A stretch of 64,000 nt of DNA from Dyadobacter alkalitolerans DSM 23607 (GCF_000428845.1 NZ_AUAS01000002.1:124001-188000); one strand, 5' to 3'. Shown: positions 8,013 through 17,536, numbered from the stretch's first letter. Made by a program: numbers and translations. The notes: generated from the sequence alone by a model not told the origin.

Positions 8013-11000
8013 CTATTCGCTCGATTTTGCGGTAACCCATTCAACCAGTTCGTTTTCCAGCGTGATCAGCACACCGCGTGACTTCTTGCCCGCTCCGTCG
8101 TATGTTTTGATCAGCTTCCGCAAATGCCTGCGCGGCTCGTCGGCATTGCTCCCGCCCACGAATGACATGAAAATGAACTCGCCGCTCGTTTGCTCAACAA
8201 CCCGGTCAATGTGCAGCAACTTGCCTCCTGGTATTAATAAGTCTTTGTTTGTCTGCACCTTGCCAGTGTCTTGATAAAGATCTGACAGTTCGGGATCACT
8301 CAATAAATCCCTTGTTTGCGCCTCAATCGCTGCTGTTTCTGCTTTGGTAAAAATCCCTTCGCCCACCAGCCGGTCTAAGGCAAGGGGCAGGTCGGAAATG
8401 GTTTTGAGGCGGGTTAACAGATATCGGATTTTTTGTAAACGGTCATGCTTAGGTTCAAACGTTTCCACATCGAAGATCCGGTCTGCCATTCTTCTGAGGC
8501 GCAAGGATTCTGTGCGATCGTTACTTAGAATGTGGTTGAGGACAAATGGCTGTGCATTAGACTTCCTATGCGCGTGCATGGGCTCGCTATGGCCATTAGC
8601 AATGACATATTTTGATTCACTTTCATTCCAGGCAGGCTCAACACCCTCCTGGGTCAGATAATTTTGCAGCCAGTTGCTAACCTGCTGCCCCGCTTCCCAC
8701 TTTCTTTCGCGTTTGGCCAGAATATACAAGCGCTGCACGGGACGGGTAAAAGCTACATATAATAAATTCAGATTTTCAACCAATGTGCGTGTACGCTCAT
8801 CAGTATACTGCGTGGCAACGGCTGTGTTTTCAAGGTCTTTCACGACCGAGACCATTGAGCTCCTCAGCTTTTTCTCGGGCTGATTGGCCAATGCAAGTTC
8901 ATCATAATGGACATCATCCAGATCAAGCCATAGGCGGTCGAGCTTGGCATTAGGCGTCACTTTCCAATGTGCATAGGGCACGATCACCACAGGATATTCC
9001 AAACCTTTCGATTTATGAATGGTGGTAATGCGGATGGCATTGGTTTCGTCTGGGATCGTTATAGAAAGCTTATGCCTTGCCGACTCCCAATAAGTAAGGA
9101 AATCGCCCAGGTGATTGCTTTTTCTGTTTCCAAAATCCATCACCACATCCAGAAAACGGAACAGATATTCGTTCTCGAAATGGTTTGCAAACAATCCGAA
9201 ACGCTGCATCAGCTGCTCACTCAATTCGAAGACAGACAATTGCCGCATTCTGAATGAGCTCAGGTTAATGTTCCATTTTTTGAAATATTCCAGAAATGTA
9301 TCCAAACCGCTTTCTTCGCACAAAATACGTATCTGCTCGTATTCGCTCGCCGCAGGATTCTCTCTTCTGACAACGTGATGAAATAAATAAGCTGCCTCGT
9401 AACGCGCCAACCGGTGGTCGGAGCTGAGCAGCACTTTCATAAATGAAATGATAAAATGCACTGATCTGGAATAGCCCAATGAAAGCGCGTCGTCCGATAT
9501 CAAGGGTAATCCTGCTTCTTTGAGCGTGCTGGCGAGGGCAGTTGCTTCCCTTTTTTTCCTGCATAAAATAGCCATGTCACGCCAATCGTAACCTTGCGTT
9601 TTCAACTCATTCACCAGTTCCAAAGAACGCCTGACAATGCTGTCGGTGGCTCCGATCCCTTCCGTCTCGTCGTTTTCCTCATGCAGTTCGAGAAACTCAA
9701 TTTCAACATGGCCGCCATTCGGCACATTATCAGGAATCTCCTGCTGGAAATTCTGGTCATAAACATCCTGGATAAGCACATTCTCTACGCCGACCGTTTC
9801 GGCAACGAAGGCGAAAAAGTTGTTGTTGAAATCCGTAATCTCCCGACGGCTGCGGCGGTTAACTTTCAAATGATTTACATCCAGATAATTATCCAGGCTG
9901 AGTAACCGCTCGGCATTATACGAACTGTTCCCCAGCACAGTCGCCAGCGCCATCACCTGGCTGGTGGCGAGATGTAAAATAAGGTCCATATCGCCGCCAC
10001 GAAACCTGTAAATCGACTGCTTGGCATCGCCAACGATCAGATTGAAGAACCCACCTGATAATGCGTTTTCAATCAGCGGGAGCAAATTGGCAAATTGCAG
10101 CTTGGATGTGTCCTGAAACTCATCTACCAAAATATGGTTGTAGCGCTCCCCTAACCGCTCGAAAATAAACGGAACAGGCTCGCGCGCCACGATTTCAACG
10201 ATCTTCCTGTTAAAGTCTGAAATGTGGACCTGGTTATTTTGTTTCAAAAGCGCATCAAATTCCTTCCTAATCTCACCCAGCAATGACAGGTTATAAATGT
10301 GCCTGTCCAGCTGCCCGTAAAGCGTAATTTTTTGCGTTTCGGAAGTCCGGATGTTCTCGATCTGGTGAAAATAATTTTCAAGATCGGTCCTTACCTTCTC
10401 AATTTCGTCTTTGATTAAGACTGGGGCTTTGGCGCCATACCAAACCCCTTCTCCAATGGTTTTGTAAACGTAGGAATTAGGCTCCGCCCAAATTTTTTTC
10501 CCTTCGGCCCTGTCGCGAAAGTAACCATAAATGCCTCTCCCGCTTTGGTGAAAATCTTTTTCGGTAAGGAAAGTAGATTGTATTAATTCAAAAGCATTTT
10601 TTGAAAGTTTCGTCAGATGCGCTTCACGTTCGCGAACAAAGGTGCGCATCTGGTTCCGTATGGCGATCCAGTCCTGCATTTTAAGATCCTCCACTCGCTT
10701 CATCTGCATGTAACTTTGCTCACTCAGCAATGTGCCAGCCGTGCCGCGGATCTGCATGGGTAAGGTGCCCCAGCTTTTCCCCTCTTCGGCGTTTTCACGA
10801 TAATATCTTTCGACGATTTCTGTGAGCACTTCTTCGCCATCCTGCCCGATACGTGCGAGCAAGCGGTCTACGGCATCATCCAGTAAATCGCTGTCGAGTT
10901 GTGTTTCGAAGATAAACGGGATCCCAAGTTCGTCTGTAAAACTGCTGATCAGCCGCTGAGTGAACTTGTCGATCGTCATTACCGAAAAATCGGAGTAGCG

Positions 11001-11339
11001 ATGCAGGATTTGCCTGAAAACGAGTTGTGCACGACCGGCGATCAGCTGGCAGGCACCCTGGAAAAGTTCTTGATCTTGAAGCGTATTCGGATACATTTCC
11101 GTTACCACATCACGGAGCATGGGATGTGGATCGGCATCCGAATTGAAGGAATCTGAAAAGATCCGCAGCATAAGCAGGATGCGGTCTTTCATTTCATTAG
11201 CTGCCGCATTCGTGAATGTGACAGCTAATATATGCCTGAAATAAGTATCTGAGTTGGAGTGCAGGGCAAGTTTAAGATACTCCTTGGTAAGCGTATACGT
11301 CTTCCCCGACCCTGCCGATGAACTATAAACCTTAAACAC
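8013..11339 (-). CDS. UvrD/AddA-like superfamily 1 helicase with degenerate C-terminal nuclease
   Basis: A 1108-residue SF1A helicase of the RecB/AddA group. Walker A is SSSAGSGKTYTL near residue 6, motif Ia is AVTFTNAAANEMK, Walker B is DEFQDTSKLQ, followed by GDAKQSIYRFRGGD and the late motifs TTIHKSKGLEYPVVIVP and LNLLYVAFTRP. Family members unwind DNA ends for recombination repair. The C-terminus aligns in outline with the PD-(D/E)XK nuclease (LHIDRVV), but the DYK-type catalytic motif is replaced by FMSFVGG, so cleavage is probably lost. No AddB-like partner is in the window. The start is GTG, one base after the TAA of the upstream outer-membrane gene, so the two are translationally linked. 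Confidence 0.9.
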   Translation of the reverse strand: MFKVYSSSAGSGKTYTLTKEYLKLALHSNSDTYFRHILAVTFTNAAANEMKDRILLMLRIFSDSFNSDADPHPMLRDVVTEMYPNTLQDQELFQGACQLIAGRAQLVFRQILHRYSDFSVMTIDKFTQRLISSFTDELGIPFIFETQLDSDLLDDAVDRLLARIGQDGEEVLTEIVERYYRENAEEGKSWGTLPMQIRGTAGTLLSEQSYMQMKRVEDLKMQDWIAIRNQMRTFVREREAHLTKLSKNAFELIQSTFLTEKDFHQSGRGIYGYFRDRAEGKKIWAEPNSYVYKTIGEGVWYGAKAPVLIKDEIEKVRTDLENYFHQIENIRTSETQKITLYGQLDRHIYNLSLLGEIRKEFDALLKQNNQVHISDFNRKIVEIVAREPVPFIFERLGERYNHILVDEFQDTSKLQFANLLPLIENALSGGFFNLIVGDAKQSIYRFRGGDMDLILHLATSQVMALATVLGNSSYNAERLLSLDNYLDVNHLKVNRRSRREITDFNNNFFAFVAETVGVENVLIQDVYDQNFQQEIPDNVPNGGHVEIEFLELHEENDETEGIGATDSIVRRSLELVNELKTQGYDWRDMAILCRKKREATALASTLKEAGLPLISDDALSLGYSRSVHFIISFMKVLLSSDHRLARYEAAYLFHHVVRRENPAASEYEQIRILCEESGLDTFLEYFKKWNINLSSFRMRQLSVFELSEQLMQRFGLFANHFENEYLFRFLDVVMDFGNRKSNHLGDFLTYWESARHKLSITIPDETNAIRITTIHKSKGLEYPVVIVPYAHWKVTPNAKLDRLWLDLDDVHYDELALANQPEKKLRSSMVSVVKDLENTAVATQYTDERTRTLVENLNLLYVAFTRPVQRLYILAKRERKWEAGQQVSNWLQNYLTQEGVEPAWNESESKYVIANGHSEPMHAHRKSNAQPFVLNHILSNDRTESLRLRRMADRIFDVETFEPKHDRLQKIRYLLTRLKTISDLPLALDRLVGEGIFTKAETAAIEAQTRDLLSDPELSDLYQDTGKVQTNKDLLIPGGKLLHIDRVVEQTSGEFIFMSFVGGSNADEPRRHLRKLIKTYDGAGKKSRGVLITLENELVEWVTAKSSE

Positions 11340-11340
11340 C

Positions 11341-11862
11341 TTACAGGTTGAAGCGAATGCCTCCTGAAATGTTAGGGCTTAGATAAAATGGTCTTGGAAG
11401 CAGTTCAAGATAGGTTCCGCCTTCCAGAAAAACAGAAATGCGGTTATCAGGAATGTAATATTCAATTCCACCCAGAACCGATCCGCCTAGTGAAATGTCT
11501 TTTTCATAATTGCCATTCAAGCGTTTTGGGTAAGATCTGCGGCTGTTTACCTGTCCACCTAATCCGTAATAAACGTGCACGGCTTCAGAATTGAAAAGCG
11601 GCGTATGCCATAAGTAATGCACTTGCAAGGAAACGCCGGCGTTTTTGTAAATTCCTTCATCACCTCTGTACTTACGGTCGTTGGACAAGATTCCGCCATA
11701 AGTCCCTATCGTTACGTCCAGCGCATGAATGTTGTTGAAATATTTACGAATATTGATCCCTGTTGGCTCTCCCAATTTAAAACCAACTGCCCAGTTGTCA
11801 TATTGAGCGTGTGCAAAACCAAAGCTGAGGATAAAGGCAAACGTTAAGGCTAATTTCTTCAT
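11341..11862 (-). CDS. small outer-membrane beta-barrel-like protein
   Basis: A 173-residue protein with a Sec signal peptide (MKKLALTFAFILSFGFAHAQ, cut after Ala19). The mature part alternates polar and hydrophobic/aromatic residues and ends in GGIRFNL, a typical C-terminal barrel strand. Eight short strands would fit this length. It lies between hisC and the helicase on the same strand, 52 bp from hisC, and its stop is one base from the helicase start. There is no obvious functional link between these neighbours. Family not recognised beyond a porin-like fold. Confidence 0.8.
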   Translation of the reverse strand: MKKLALTFAFILSFGFAHAQYDNWAVGFKLGEPTGINIRKYFNNIHALDVTIGTYGGILSNDRKYRGDEGIYKNAGVSLQVHYLWHTPLFNSEAVHVYYGLGGQVNSRRSYPKRLNGNYEKDISLGGSVLGGIEYYIPDNRISVFLEGGTYLELLPRPFYLSPNISGGIRFNL

Positions 11863-11914
11863 AATGAGTTTTTATCGGGGATATTGAATTTTTGTGCTCT
11901 TATCAAAAAGCGTG

Positions 11915-12988
11915 CTACACCGTCACGCTTTTTGATTGATATTTTTTCAAAGAGTCTATTAATGCTTCATTTTCTTCCTGCGTGCCAACTGTAATTCTCA
12001 AACAACCGTCACAAAGATGAACCCGGGACCTGTCCCTGACAATGATCTCTTCGCTGATCAGATAATCCATGATTGCCTTTGCTTCATCGAATTGCACCAG
12101 TAGAAAATTGGCATCAGTTGCATGCACTTTTATCACCAACGATAAATCCGTTAACATGTTACACAGAGAAGTCCTTTCTTTGAGAATTTCTGCGATCATT
12201 TTGTCTTTTTTATCAATTCCCTCCAATCCTTCCAATAGCGCTTTCTGAGCTGGCAGGCTGATATTATAAGGCGGTTTGATCTTGTTTAAAATGCGGATCA
12301 GCTCCGGGCTGGCGAAGCACATTCCCACACGGATCCCTGCTAGTCCCCAGGCTTTGGAGAATGTTTGCAGCACCACCAGATTTGGGTATTGATCCAAATG
12401 CTGAATCCAGGAAGGCGTATCCGTAAAATCAATGTAGGCCTCATCCACAACCACCAGACCGTCAAAATTTTCCAGGATCGCCTGAATGGCATCAGCCTGC
12501 ATAACATTACCGGTCGGATTGTTAGGTGAGCAGATCCAGATGATCTTGGTTTTCGGCGTCACTGCATTAAGCACTGCTTCCACATCAATTTGATAATCTG
12601 TCGTTAATGACACTTTATCAATGATGACGTCGTGAATGGAGGCACTTACTTCATACATTCCATAAGTCGGCGGCAAGATGATAACGTGGTCCTGACCAGG
12701 TGTGCAGGTCGCTCTTGTCAGCAGATCTATCGGCTCGTCGCTTCCATTTCCCAGGAAAATACGGTCGATGCCAATGTTCTTGATTGGCGCGAGCTTATGT
12801 TTGATTTCAGATTGGTAAGGATCGGGATAGCGGTTGTAATTTTCTTCCGTCACCGAGCCGTAAGGATTTTCATTAGCGTCCAGGAAAATACCTGAATGCC
12901 CGGTGTATTCATCCCTTGCCGAGGAATAGGGCGCTAGTGAAAGTATATGCGGACGAAGAATTTTAGTAAGGTCAAATGTATTTTTCAT
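11915..12988 (-). CDS. hisC: histidinol-phosphate aminotransferase
   Basis: A 357-residue fold-type I PLP aminotransferase. It shows LDANENPYGS near the N-terminus, SPNNPTGN, VVDEAYIDF, the Schiff-base Lys212 in TFSKAWGLAGIRVG and a C-terminal LRITVGT, all standard for HisC. It converts imidazole acetol phosphate and glutamate to histidinol phosphate, the seventh step of histidine synthesis. It follows hisG and hisD on the same strand but is separated from hisD by a RES-Xre toxin-antitoxin pair. The gap from the toxin stop is 29 bp, so hisC is probably still read from the his and/or toxin-antitoxin promoter. Confidence 0.95.
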   Translation of the reverse strand: MKNTFDLTKILRPHILSLAPYSSARDEYTGHSGIFLDANENPYGSVTEENYNRYPDPYQSEIKHKLAPIKNIGIDRIFLGNGSDEPIDLLTRATCTPGQDHVIILPPTYGMYEVSASIHDVIIDKVSLTTDYQIDVEAVLNAVTPKTKIIWICSPNNPTGNVMQADAIQAILENFDGLVVVDEAYIDFTDTPSWIQHLDQYPNLVVLQTFSKAWGLAGIRVGMCFASPELIRILNKIKPPYNISLPAQKALLEGLEGIDKKDKMIAEILKERTSLCNMLTDLSLVIKVHATDANFLLVQFDEAKAIMDYLISEEIIVRDRSRVHLCDGCLRITVGTQEENEALIDSLKKYQSKSVTV

Positions 12989-13017
12989 GCGGTCCGTTTT
13001 ATATCGCTCGGATGCGG

Positions 13018-13476
13018 TTATTTACTTTTTTGAAAAGAAGAATAGTCGTTTGTCAAATTCAAATGGCTCATATGAACCACTTTCACCTCACTGGCAGCAG
13101 GATGCGACGGATTGATTAAATAATTATACTCCGAATTCACCACCACCGACGGAACTCTCAATAGCAACGATTTACTGTCTTCCAGCCACTCGTCACCCAC
13201 CGACTTACTCCATTGCGGATCCTGTTTCCAGTCTTCTACGGTGTATGCAGCGAGCGATTTAATGTCATCAGGCACAAAAAGCACAGCAACCACATAGTCC
13301 GGAGGCGGCGTGGACCGGCTGGCATGAACCAGCACTTCCAGCATGGCAAGCGACCTGTGCGAGGACGCGTAGAGCATTGGTCTGCCGGGCGAGTTCCACC
13401 TTCCACCGTGGTGAAAAGCGCCAATCCCAGTCAAATCGTCTTTATAAATAGTGCGTGTAATCCTAAATAGCTCCAT
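13018..13476 (-). CDS. RES-domain toxin (NAD+ phosphorylase/glycohydrolase family)
   Basis: A 152-residue RES-domain protein. The three family signatures are in order: Arg in FHHGGRWNSPGRPMLYAS, Glu in SLAMLEVLVH, and Ser in LRVPSVVV. Characterised RES toxins degrade cellular NAD+ and stop growth until the partner antitoxin blocks the active site. Length and gene order (Xre antitoxin first, TAATG overlap of one base) are typical of type II RES-Xre modules. The unusual point is its place between hisD and hisC. Toxicity here is inferred from the family. Confidence 0.92.
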   Translation of the reverse strand: MELFRITRTIYKDDLTGIGAFHHGGRWNSPGRPMLYASSHRSLAMLEVLVHASRSTPPPDYVVAVLFVPDDIKSLAAYTVEDWKQDPQWSKSVGDEWLEDSKSLLLRVPSVVVNSEYNYLINPSHPAASEVKVVHMSHLNLTNDYSSFQKSK

Positions 13477-13904
13477 TAAGCAAAAATACCGTGTTCGATT
13501 CGTCCCAACTCTGTTTTAATCAGTTCTATGCCTGCGTGTGTACGCAGAAAACTAATGGGTTTCTCCTGCCCCAAAGCAGGAATTTCATTGTTGAGCCAAT
13601 CCAAAAAATATTCTTTACCTAACACTCTAACCCCTATTGAAAAGAGATCTGCAAGCGCAATGAGATGATCTGAAACAACATTGCTGAGCAGATCTACATC
13701 ATTGTAACGTTGCAGGTTGCGGGATGTTACAGGCAATAATGCAATGATATCTTTCACATCCATGCCTACGGAATCCGCCAGATGCTGAATGGATGCTTTC
13801 GGCACGCCATTCGCTGCGAGGTAGGCAAGATCGAAATCATTTTTTACAGCATGTTTCAAAATGCCATAACCTCCGAGCCGTTCATTAACCAAGTATGCTG
13901 TCAT
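13476..13904 (-). CDS. Xre/MbcA/ParS-type antitoxin of the RES-Xre pair
   Basis: About 142 residues. The N-terminal half is helical and DNA-binding-like (LADSVGMDVKDIIALL...SRNLQRY). The C-terminal half is the MbcA/ParS/Xre toxin-binding domain (DUF2384), with the conserved VLGKEYFLDWLNNEIPALG segment and a GIELIKTELGRIEHG tail. It should neutralise the RES toxin and repress its own promoter. I chose ATG at 13904. The frame extends to a TTG at 13937, but that codon falls in a TAAATTTG -7 element flanked by an inverted repeat, so it is more likely promoter than coding. Confidence 0.9.
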   Translation of the reverse strand: MTAYLVNERLGGYGILKHAVKNDFDLAYLAANGVPKASIQHLADSVGMDVKDIIALLPVTSRNLQRYNDVDLLSNVVSDHLIALADLFSIGVRVLGKEYFLDWLNNEIPALGQEKPISFLRTHAGIELIKTELGRIEHGIFA

Positions 13905-13922
13905 CGCTCTTTTGATTGAGTT

Positions 13923-13953
13923 GAAAAATGTCCCCAAATTTAAGACATTTTTC
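13923..13953 (-). promoter_or_regulatory. operator-like inverted repeat around a -7 element for the RES-Xre genes
   Basis: Perfect 10-bp inverted arms GAAAAATGTC (13923-13932) and GACATTTTTC (13944-13953) flank, on the minus strand, TAAATTTG (13935-13942), a perfect match to the Bacteroidota -7 consensus TAnnTTTG. Arm centres are 21 bp apart, two helical turns, which suits a dimeric repressor. It lies between hisD and the antitoxin. I infer an autoregulated internal promoter. No good -33 TTTG was found at the usual spacing. Confidence 0.6.
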
Positions 13954-13972
13954 CAGCATTAAAAATTCATTC

Positions 13973-15241
13973 TTACAAAAGACTTTTCAGCCTGATGCTA
14001 ACTGCTTTCTTATGTGCATCCAGTGACTCGGCTGCTGCCATGGCTTCCACAACGGGGCCAATTTGCTGGATTCCCTCCTTAGTAATGTTCTGTATGGTGA
14101 TTTTTTTTACAAAACTATCAACAGAAACACCGCTATATGCACGTGCATAGCCGTTGGTAGGCAATGTGTGATTGGTGCCTGAGGCGTAATCACCGCATGA
14201 TTCAGGTGTATAATTGCCCAGGAATATTGAGCCTGCATTGACTATTTTCTCGGAAACGGCTTCTGCATTTTCAACACTTAAAATTAAATGTTCTGCTGCA
14301 TATTCGTTCAGCAGGTCAACCGCTTCTTCGTCGTTATCGAGCAGGATGGCTTTGCTGTTGGCAATGGATTGAGCAGCCAGATCGCGTCTGGGTAGCTTGT
14401 CCATTTGCGAGGATAATGTGAGATTGACAGCTGATAAGAGCTTTTTGCTGGTAGAAACAAGCAATACCTGGCTATCCGGACCGTGCTCGGCCTGGGATAA
14501 AAGATCGGCTGCAACAAATGCAGGAACGGCACTGTCGTCTGCATAAACAGCCACTTCCGATGGTCCCGCAGGCATGTCAATGGCGATGCCTTCCTTGCTG
14601 ATCAGCATTTTAGCCGTGGTAACATATTGATTACCAGGGCCAAAAATCTTGTAAACCTTTGGAACAGATTCCGTTCCATAAGCCATTGCCGCAATAGCCT
14701 GCGCCCCTCCTATCCGGAATGCTTTGGTAACGCCTACTAACTGCGCTGCATATAAAATCGCCGGATGATCCGAAGGCGTGCATAACACAACTTCCTTACA
14801 ACCCGCAATTTTGGCAGGGATTCCAAGCATTAATACAGTGCTGAACAATGGCGCGGAACCACCCGGAATGTATATCCCTACTTTCTCGATTCCAACACTT
14901 TTACGCCAGCAAGTAACGCCGGGCATGGTTTCGATCTTTTCGGCGGGTTGGAGCTGGGCTTCGTGAAATTTGTAAATGTTTTTGTAAGCCTGTTCGATGG
15001 CTTTCTTTAAAGCCTCATCCAGCTTGTCAGCAGCGCCACTCAGTTCTGCTTCTGTGAAAGCAATGTTATCCAGCACTGTTTTATCGAATTTCAGCGCCAG
15101 TTCCTTAATGCCTTCGTCACCCTCTTTCCTAACCTTATCAAGGATGGGATTTACTTTTGCTTCAATATCCTGTGCTTCCTGAACGGGGCGGGCCAACAAT
15201 GCGGGCCATTGATCTCTTTCAGGAAATGGAATAATATTCAT
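13973..15241 (-). CDS. hisD: histidinol dehydrogenase
   Basis: A 422-residue HisD, a zinc-dependent NAD enzyme that oxidises L-histidinol to L-histidine in the last two steps of the pathway. Seen: an N-terminal helical region with KVRKEGDEGIKEL, the family core GIYIPGGSAPLFSTVLM, RIGGAQAIAAMAYGT, DMPAGPSEV, LLSQAEHGPDSQ and the C-terminal NHTLPTNGYARAYSG segment. Length is normal. It begins 4 bp after hisG and is followed by the toxin-antitoxin pair rather than directly by hisC. Confidence 0.96.
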   Translation of the reverse strand: MNIIPFPERDQWPALLARPVQEAQDIEAKVNPILDKVRKEGDEGIKELALKFDKTVLDNIAFTEAELSGAADKLDEALKKAIEQAYKNIYKFHEAQLQPAEKIETMPGVTCWRKSVGIEKVGIYIPGGSAPLFSTVLMLGIPAKIAGCKEVVLCTPSDHPAILYAAQLVGVTKAFRIGGAQAIAAMAYGTESVPKVYKIFGPGNQYVTTAKMLISKEGIAIDMPAGPSEVAVYADDSAVPAFVAADLLSQAEHGPDSQVLLVSTSKKLLSAVNLTLSSQMDKLPRRDLAAQSIANSKAILLDNDEEAVDLLNEYAAEHLILSVENAEAVSEKIVNAGSIFLGNYTPESCGDYASGTNHTLPTNGYARAYSGVSVDSFVKKITIQNITKEGIQQIGPVVEAMAAAESLDAHKKAVSIRLKSLL

Positions 15242-15245
15242 ACAA

Positions 15246-16109
15246 TTATAAGATCATTTTTTCAATTGGAATAACCAGAATCCCCTCTGCACCAGCTTGT
15301 CTGATTTTCTCAATATTTTCCCAAAACTCATTTTCATTGATCACCGAATGCAAGGAACACCAGCCGTCTGTGGCCAGCGGCAGGATCGTTGGGGCACGCA
15401 TGCCGGGCAGGAACTTGGTAATGCTCTCTACGGCGCTGGTGGGGCAATTGAGCAAAATATATTTGTTATTCTTCGCAACCTGAACAGACTTGATCCGGAA
15501 AAGCAATTGATCCAAAAGATCCTTTTGTACCTCCGAAAGATGCTTGCTTGCAATCATTACCGCCTCTGAGCGGAAAATGGTTTCCACCTCTTTCAAGCCA
15601 TTGCTCAAAAGTGTGCTGCCAGAACTTACAATGTCACAAACTGCATCCGCCAAACCAATGCTCGGCGCAATTTCAACTGATCCGCTGATCTCGTGGATTT
15701 GTGCTTTAACATTATTCGAACTCAAATACTTTTCCAACAAACGCGGATAAGTCGTAGCAATGCTCTTTCCTTCCAGGTCCGTGACATCATTATAGTCATG
15801 TTCCCTCAGAACGCCGATCGACAATCTGCATTTGGAAAAACCGAGTTTGTGAACCGTATCCACGTCCCGATTTGACTCCTCAGAAACATTTTCGCCCACG
15901 ATGCCCAGATGCGCCACGCCGTCTTCAACATACCCAGGAATATCATCGTCCCGCAAGAAAAGTATTTGAGCAGGAAAATTTGTAGCATCGGTTTTCAACT
16001 TTCCGGCACCATTATCAAACCTGATCCCACACTCTTTGATCAATTTTAAAGAGTCTTCACTCAACCTTCCGGATTTTTGTATTGCAATTCTTAATATGTT
16101 GTCATTCAT
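15246..16109 (-). CDS. hisG: ATP phosphoribosyltransferase, long form
   Basis: A 287-residue HisG, the committed first step of histidine synthesis (ATP + PRPP). It starts LRIAIQKSGRLSEDSL and keeps the PRPP-binding region with VSSGSTLLSNGLKEVE. The C-terminal roughly 75 residues form the ACT-like regulatory domain of the long form (CPTSAVESITKFLPGM...VIPIEKMIL), so it should act without HisZ and be inhibited by histidine. It lies 47 bp after hisS and 4 bp before hisD. Confidence 0.96.
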   Translation of the reverse strand: MNDNILRIAIQKSGRLSEDSLKLIKECGIRFDNGAGKLKTDATNFPAQILFLRDDDIPGYVEDGVAHLGIVGENVSEESNRDVDTVHKLGFSKCRLSIGVLREHDYNDVTDLEGKSIATTYPRLLEKYLSSNNVKAQIHEISGSVEIAPSIGLADAVCDIVSSGSTLLSNGLKEVETIFRSEAVMIASKHLSEVQKDLLDQLLFRIKSVQVAKNNKYILLNCPTSAVESITKFLPGMRAPTILPLATDGWCSLHSVINENEFWENIEKIRQAGAEGILVIPIEKMIL

Positions 16110-16156
16110 TGTGTTGTGGGCTTCCGCTAAGCAACGGTTTGGTCTGTAAGTTAAGT

Positions 16157-17536
16157 TTAGTTATTGGTTTCGGCGAGTGACGCAATGATATCGTCGGTAT
16201 CTAGCTTCTGCTGCTCACCTGTTTTCATATTTTTCAAAGTAAGCTGGCCGGTTTCCATTTCATCGGAACCGATAAGAATTACGAACGGAATGTTCTTTCT
16301 GTCAGCGTAGTCGAGTTGCTTTTTGAGCTTCACCGAATCCGGGTAAATTTCAGCATTAATGCCTGCTGCTCTCAGCTTTGGCAAGATGGACAGCCCAAAA
16401 CGAAATGCTGGCTGGTCAAAGTTTGAAATCATAACCTTAGTTGCCGTCTTTTGGTTTTCCGGAAAGAGATTGAGTTCTTCCATCACATCATAAATCCGGT
16501 CGACGCCGAGCGAAATGCCCACGCCGGAAATGCCTGAAACGCCAAAAGTGCCCGTCAAATTATCATAACGGCCACCGCCGGAAATGCTGCCAATTTGAAC
16601 ATTGTTCGCTTTCACTTCAAAAATAGCCCCTGTATAATAGGAAAGGCCGCGCGCCAATGTTACATCGAATTGGATCTTCGGATTTTCCAGCCCGAAGGTT
16701 TTTACGAGATCCCAGACTTCTTCCAATTCCTGCACGCCCTTCATTGCAATTTCTGAACTTCCCAGCCAGTTTTTCAAAGCTGTAAACGGTTCGTCGCCTT
16801 CGGAAAGGCTAAAAACAGGGTCAAGTTGCGTAACACTTTCGCTGGAAAAACCACGTTCAACGAGCTCTTCAACGACTTTATCTTTTCCAATTTTATCTAA
16901 TTTATCAATCGCAACGCAAAGCGGGCCTTCCATCCCATGCGCGCCGATCATGTCCGCAATGCCCGTGAGGATTTTCCGGTTATTGATCTTTACTGTAAAA
17001 TCATTGATCCCCAATGCAGGTAAAATCTCGTGCAGAAGCAAAACGATCTCCGCTTCGCAAAGCAGCGAATCGGTTCCTACAACGTCTGCATCGCACTGGT
17101 AAAATTCGCGGTAACGGCCTTTTTGCGGACGGTCTGCGCGCCAGACAGGCTGGATCTGATATCTTTTAAAAGGCATTACCAACGTTCCCCGGTTCATCAC
17201 CACATATCGGGCGAAGGGAACCGTAAGGTCATAACGCAGTCCTTTTTCAGAAATTTTTGAAGTTAATGGTTTGGATCCTTCCTGCCAGTCGGCGTCGGTG
17301 AGCTTTCCGCTGAAATCTCCGGAGTTCAGTATTTTGAACAAAAGCTGATCGCCTTCATCGCCATATTTGCCCATTAAAACCGAGAGGTTTTCGAAGGCTG
17401 GTGTTTCCAGGGGCAAAAATCCATATCGTTGGAAAGAGCGGCGGATGGTGTCAAAAATAAAAGTACGTTTTGCCATTTGTTCGGGACCGAAGTCTCGGGT
17501 TCCGCGGGCAAGGGATGGTTTACTCATTGAATTCAT
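16157..17536 (-). CDS. hisS: histidyl-tRNA synthetase
   Basis: A 459-residue class II aminoacyl-tRNA synthetase. Motif 2 region is VWRADRPQKGRYREFYQCD, the histidine-binding segment GLSYYTGAIFEV, then GGGRYDNL and GISLGVDRI (motif 3), followed by the anticodon-binding domain with VMISNF and KKQLDYADRKNIPFV. The start could also be the Met at codon 4. It precedes hisG, hisD and hisC on the same strand, linking tRNA charging and synthesis of histidine in one transcription run. The region upstream (17537-17757) contains a small CCGGCA/TGCCGG hairpin but no recognised leader peptide. Confidence 0.95.
   Translation of the reverse strand: MNSMSKPSLARGTRDFGPEQMAKRTFIFDTIRRSFQRYGFLPLETPAFENLSVLMGKYGDEGDQLLFKILNSGDFSGKLTDADWQEGSKPLTSKISEKGLRYDLTVPFARYVVMNRGTLVMPFKRYQIQPVWRADRPQKGRYREFYQCDADVVGTDSLLCEAEIVLLLHEILPALGINDFTVKINNRKILTGIADMIGAHGMEGPLCVAIDKLDKIGKDKVVEELVERGFSSESVTQLDPVFSLSEGDEPFTALKNWLGSSEIAMKGVQELEEVWDLVKTFGLENPKIQFDVTLARGLSYYTGAIFEVKANNVQIGSISGGGRYDNLTGTFGVSGISGVGISLGVDRIYDVMEELNLFPENQKTATKVMISNFDQPAFRFGLSILPKLRAAGINAEIYPDSVKLKKQLDYADRKNIPFVILIGSDEMETGQLTLKNMKTGEQQKLDTDDIIASLAETNN

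Noticed and set aside
13905..13937. A longer antitoxin from TTG at 13937.
   Set aside because: The TTG overlaps the -7 element and inverted repeat; the ATG at 13904 gives a normal protein.
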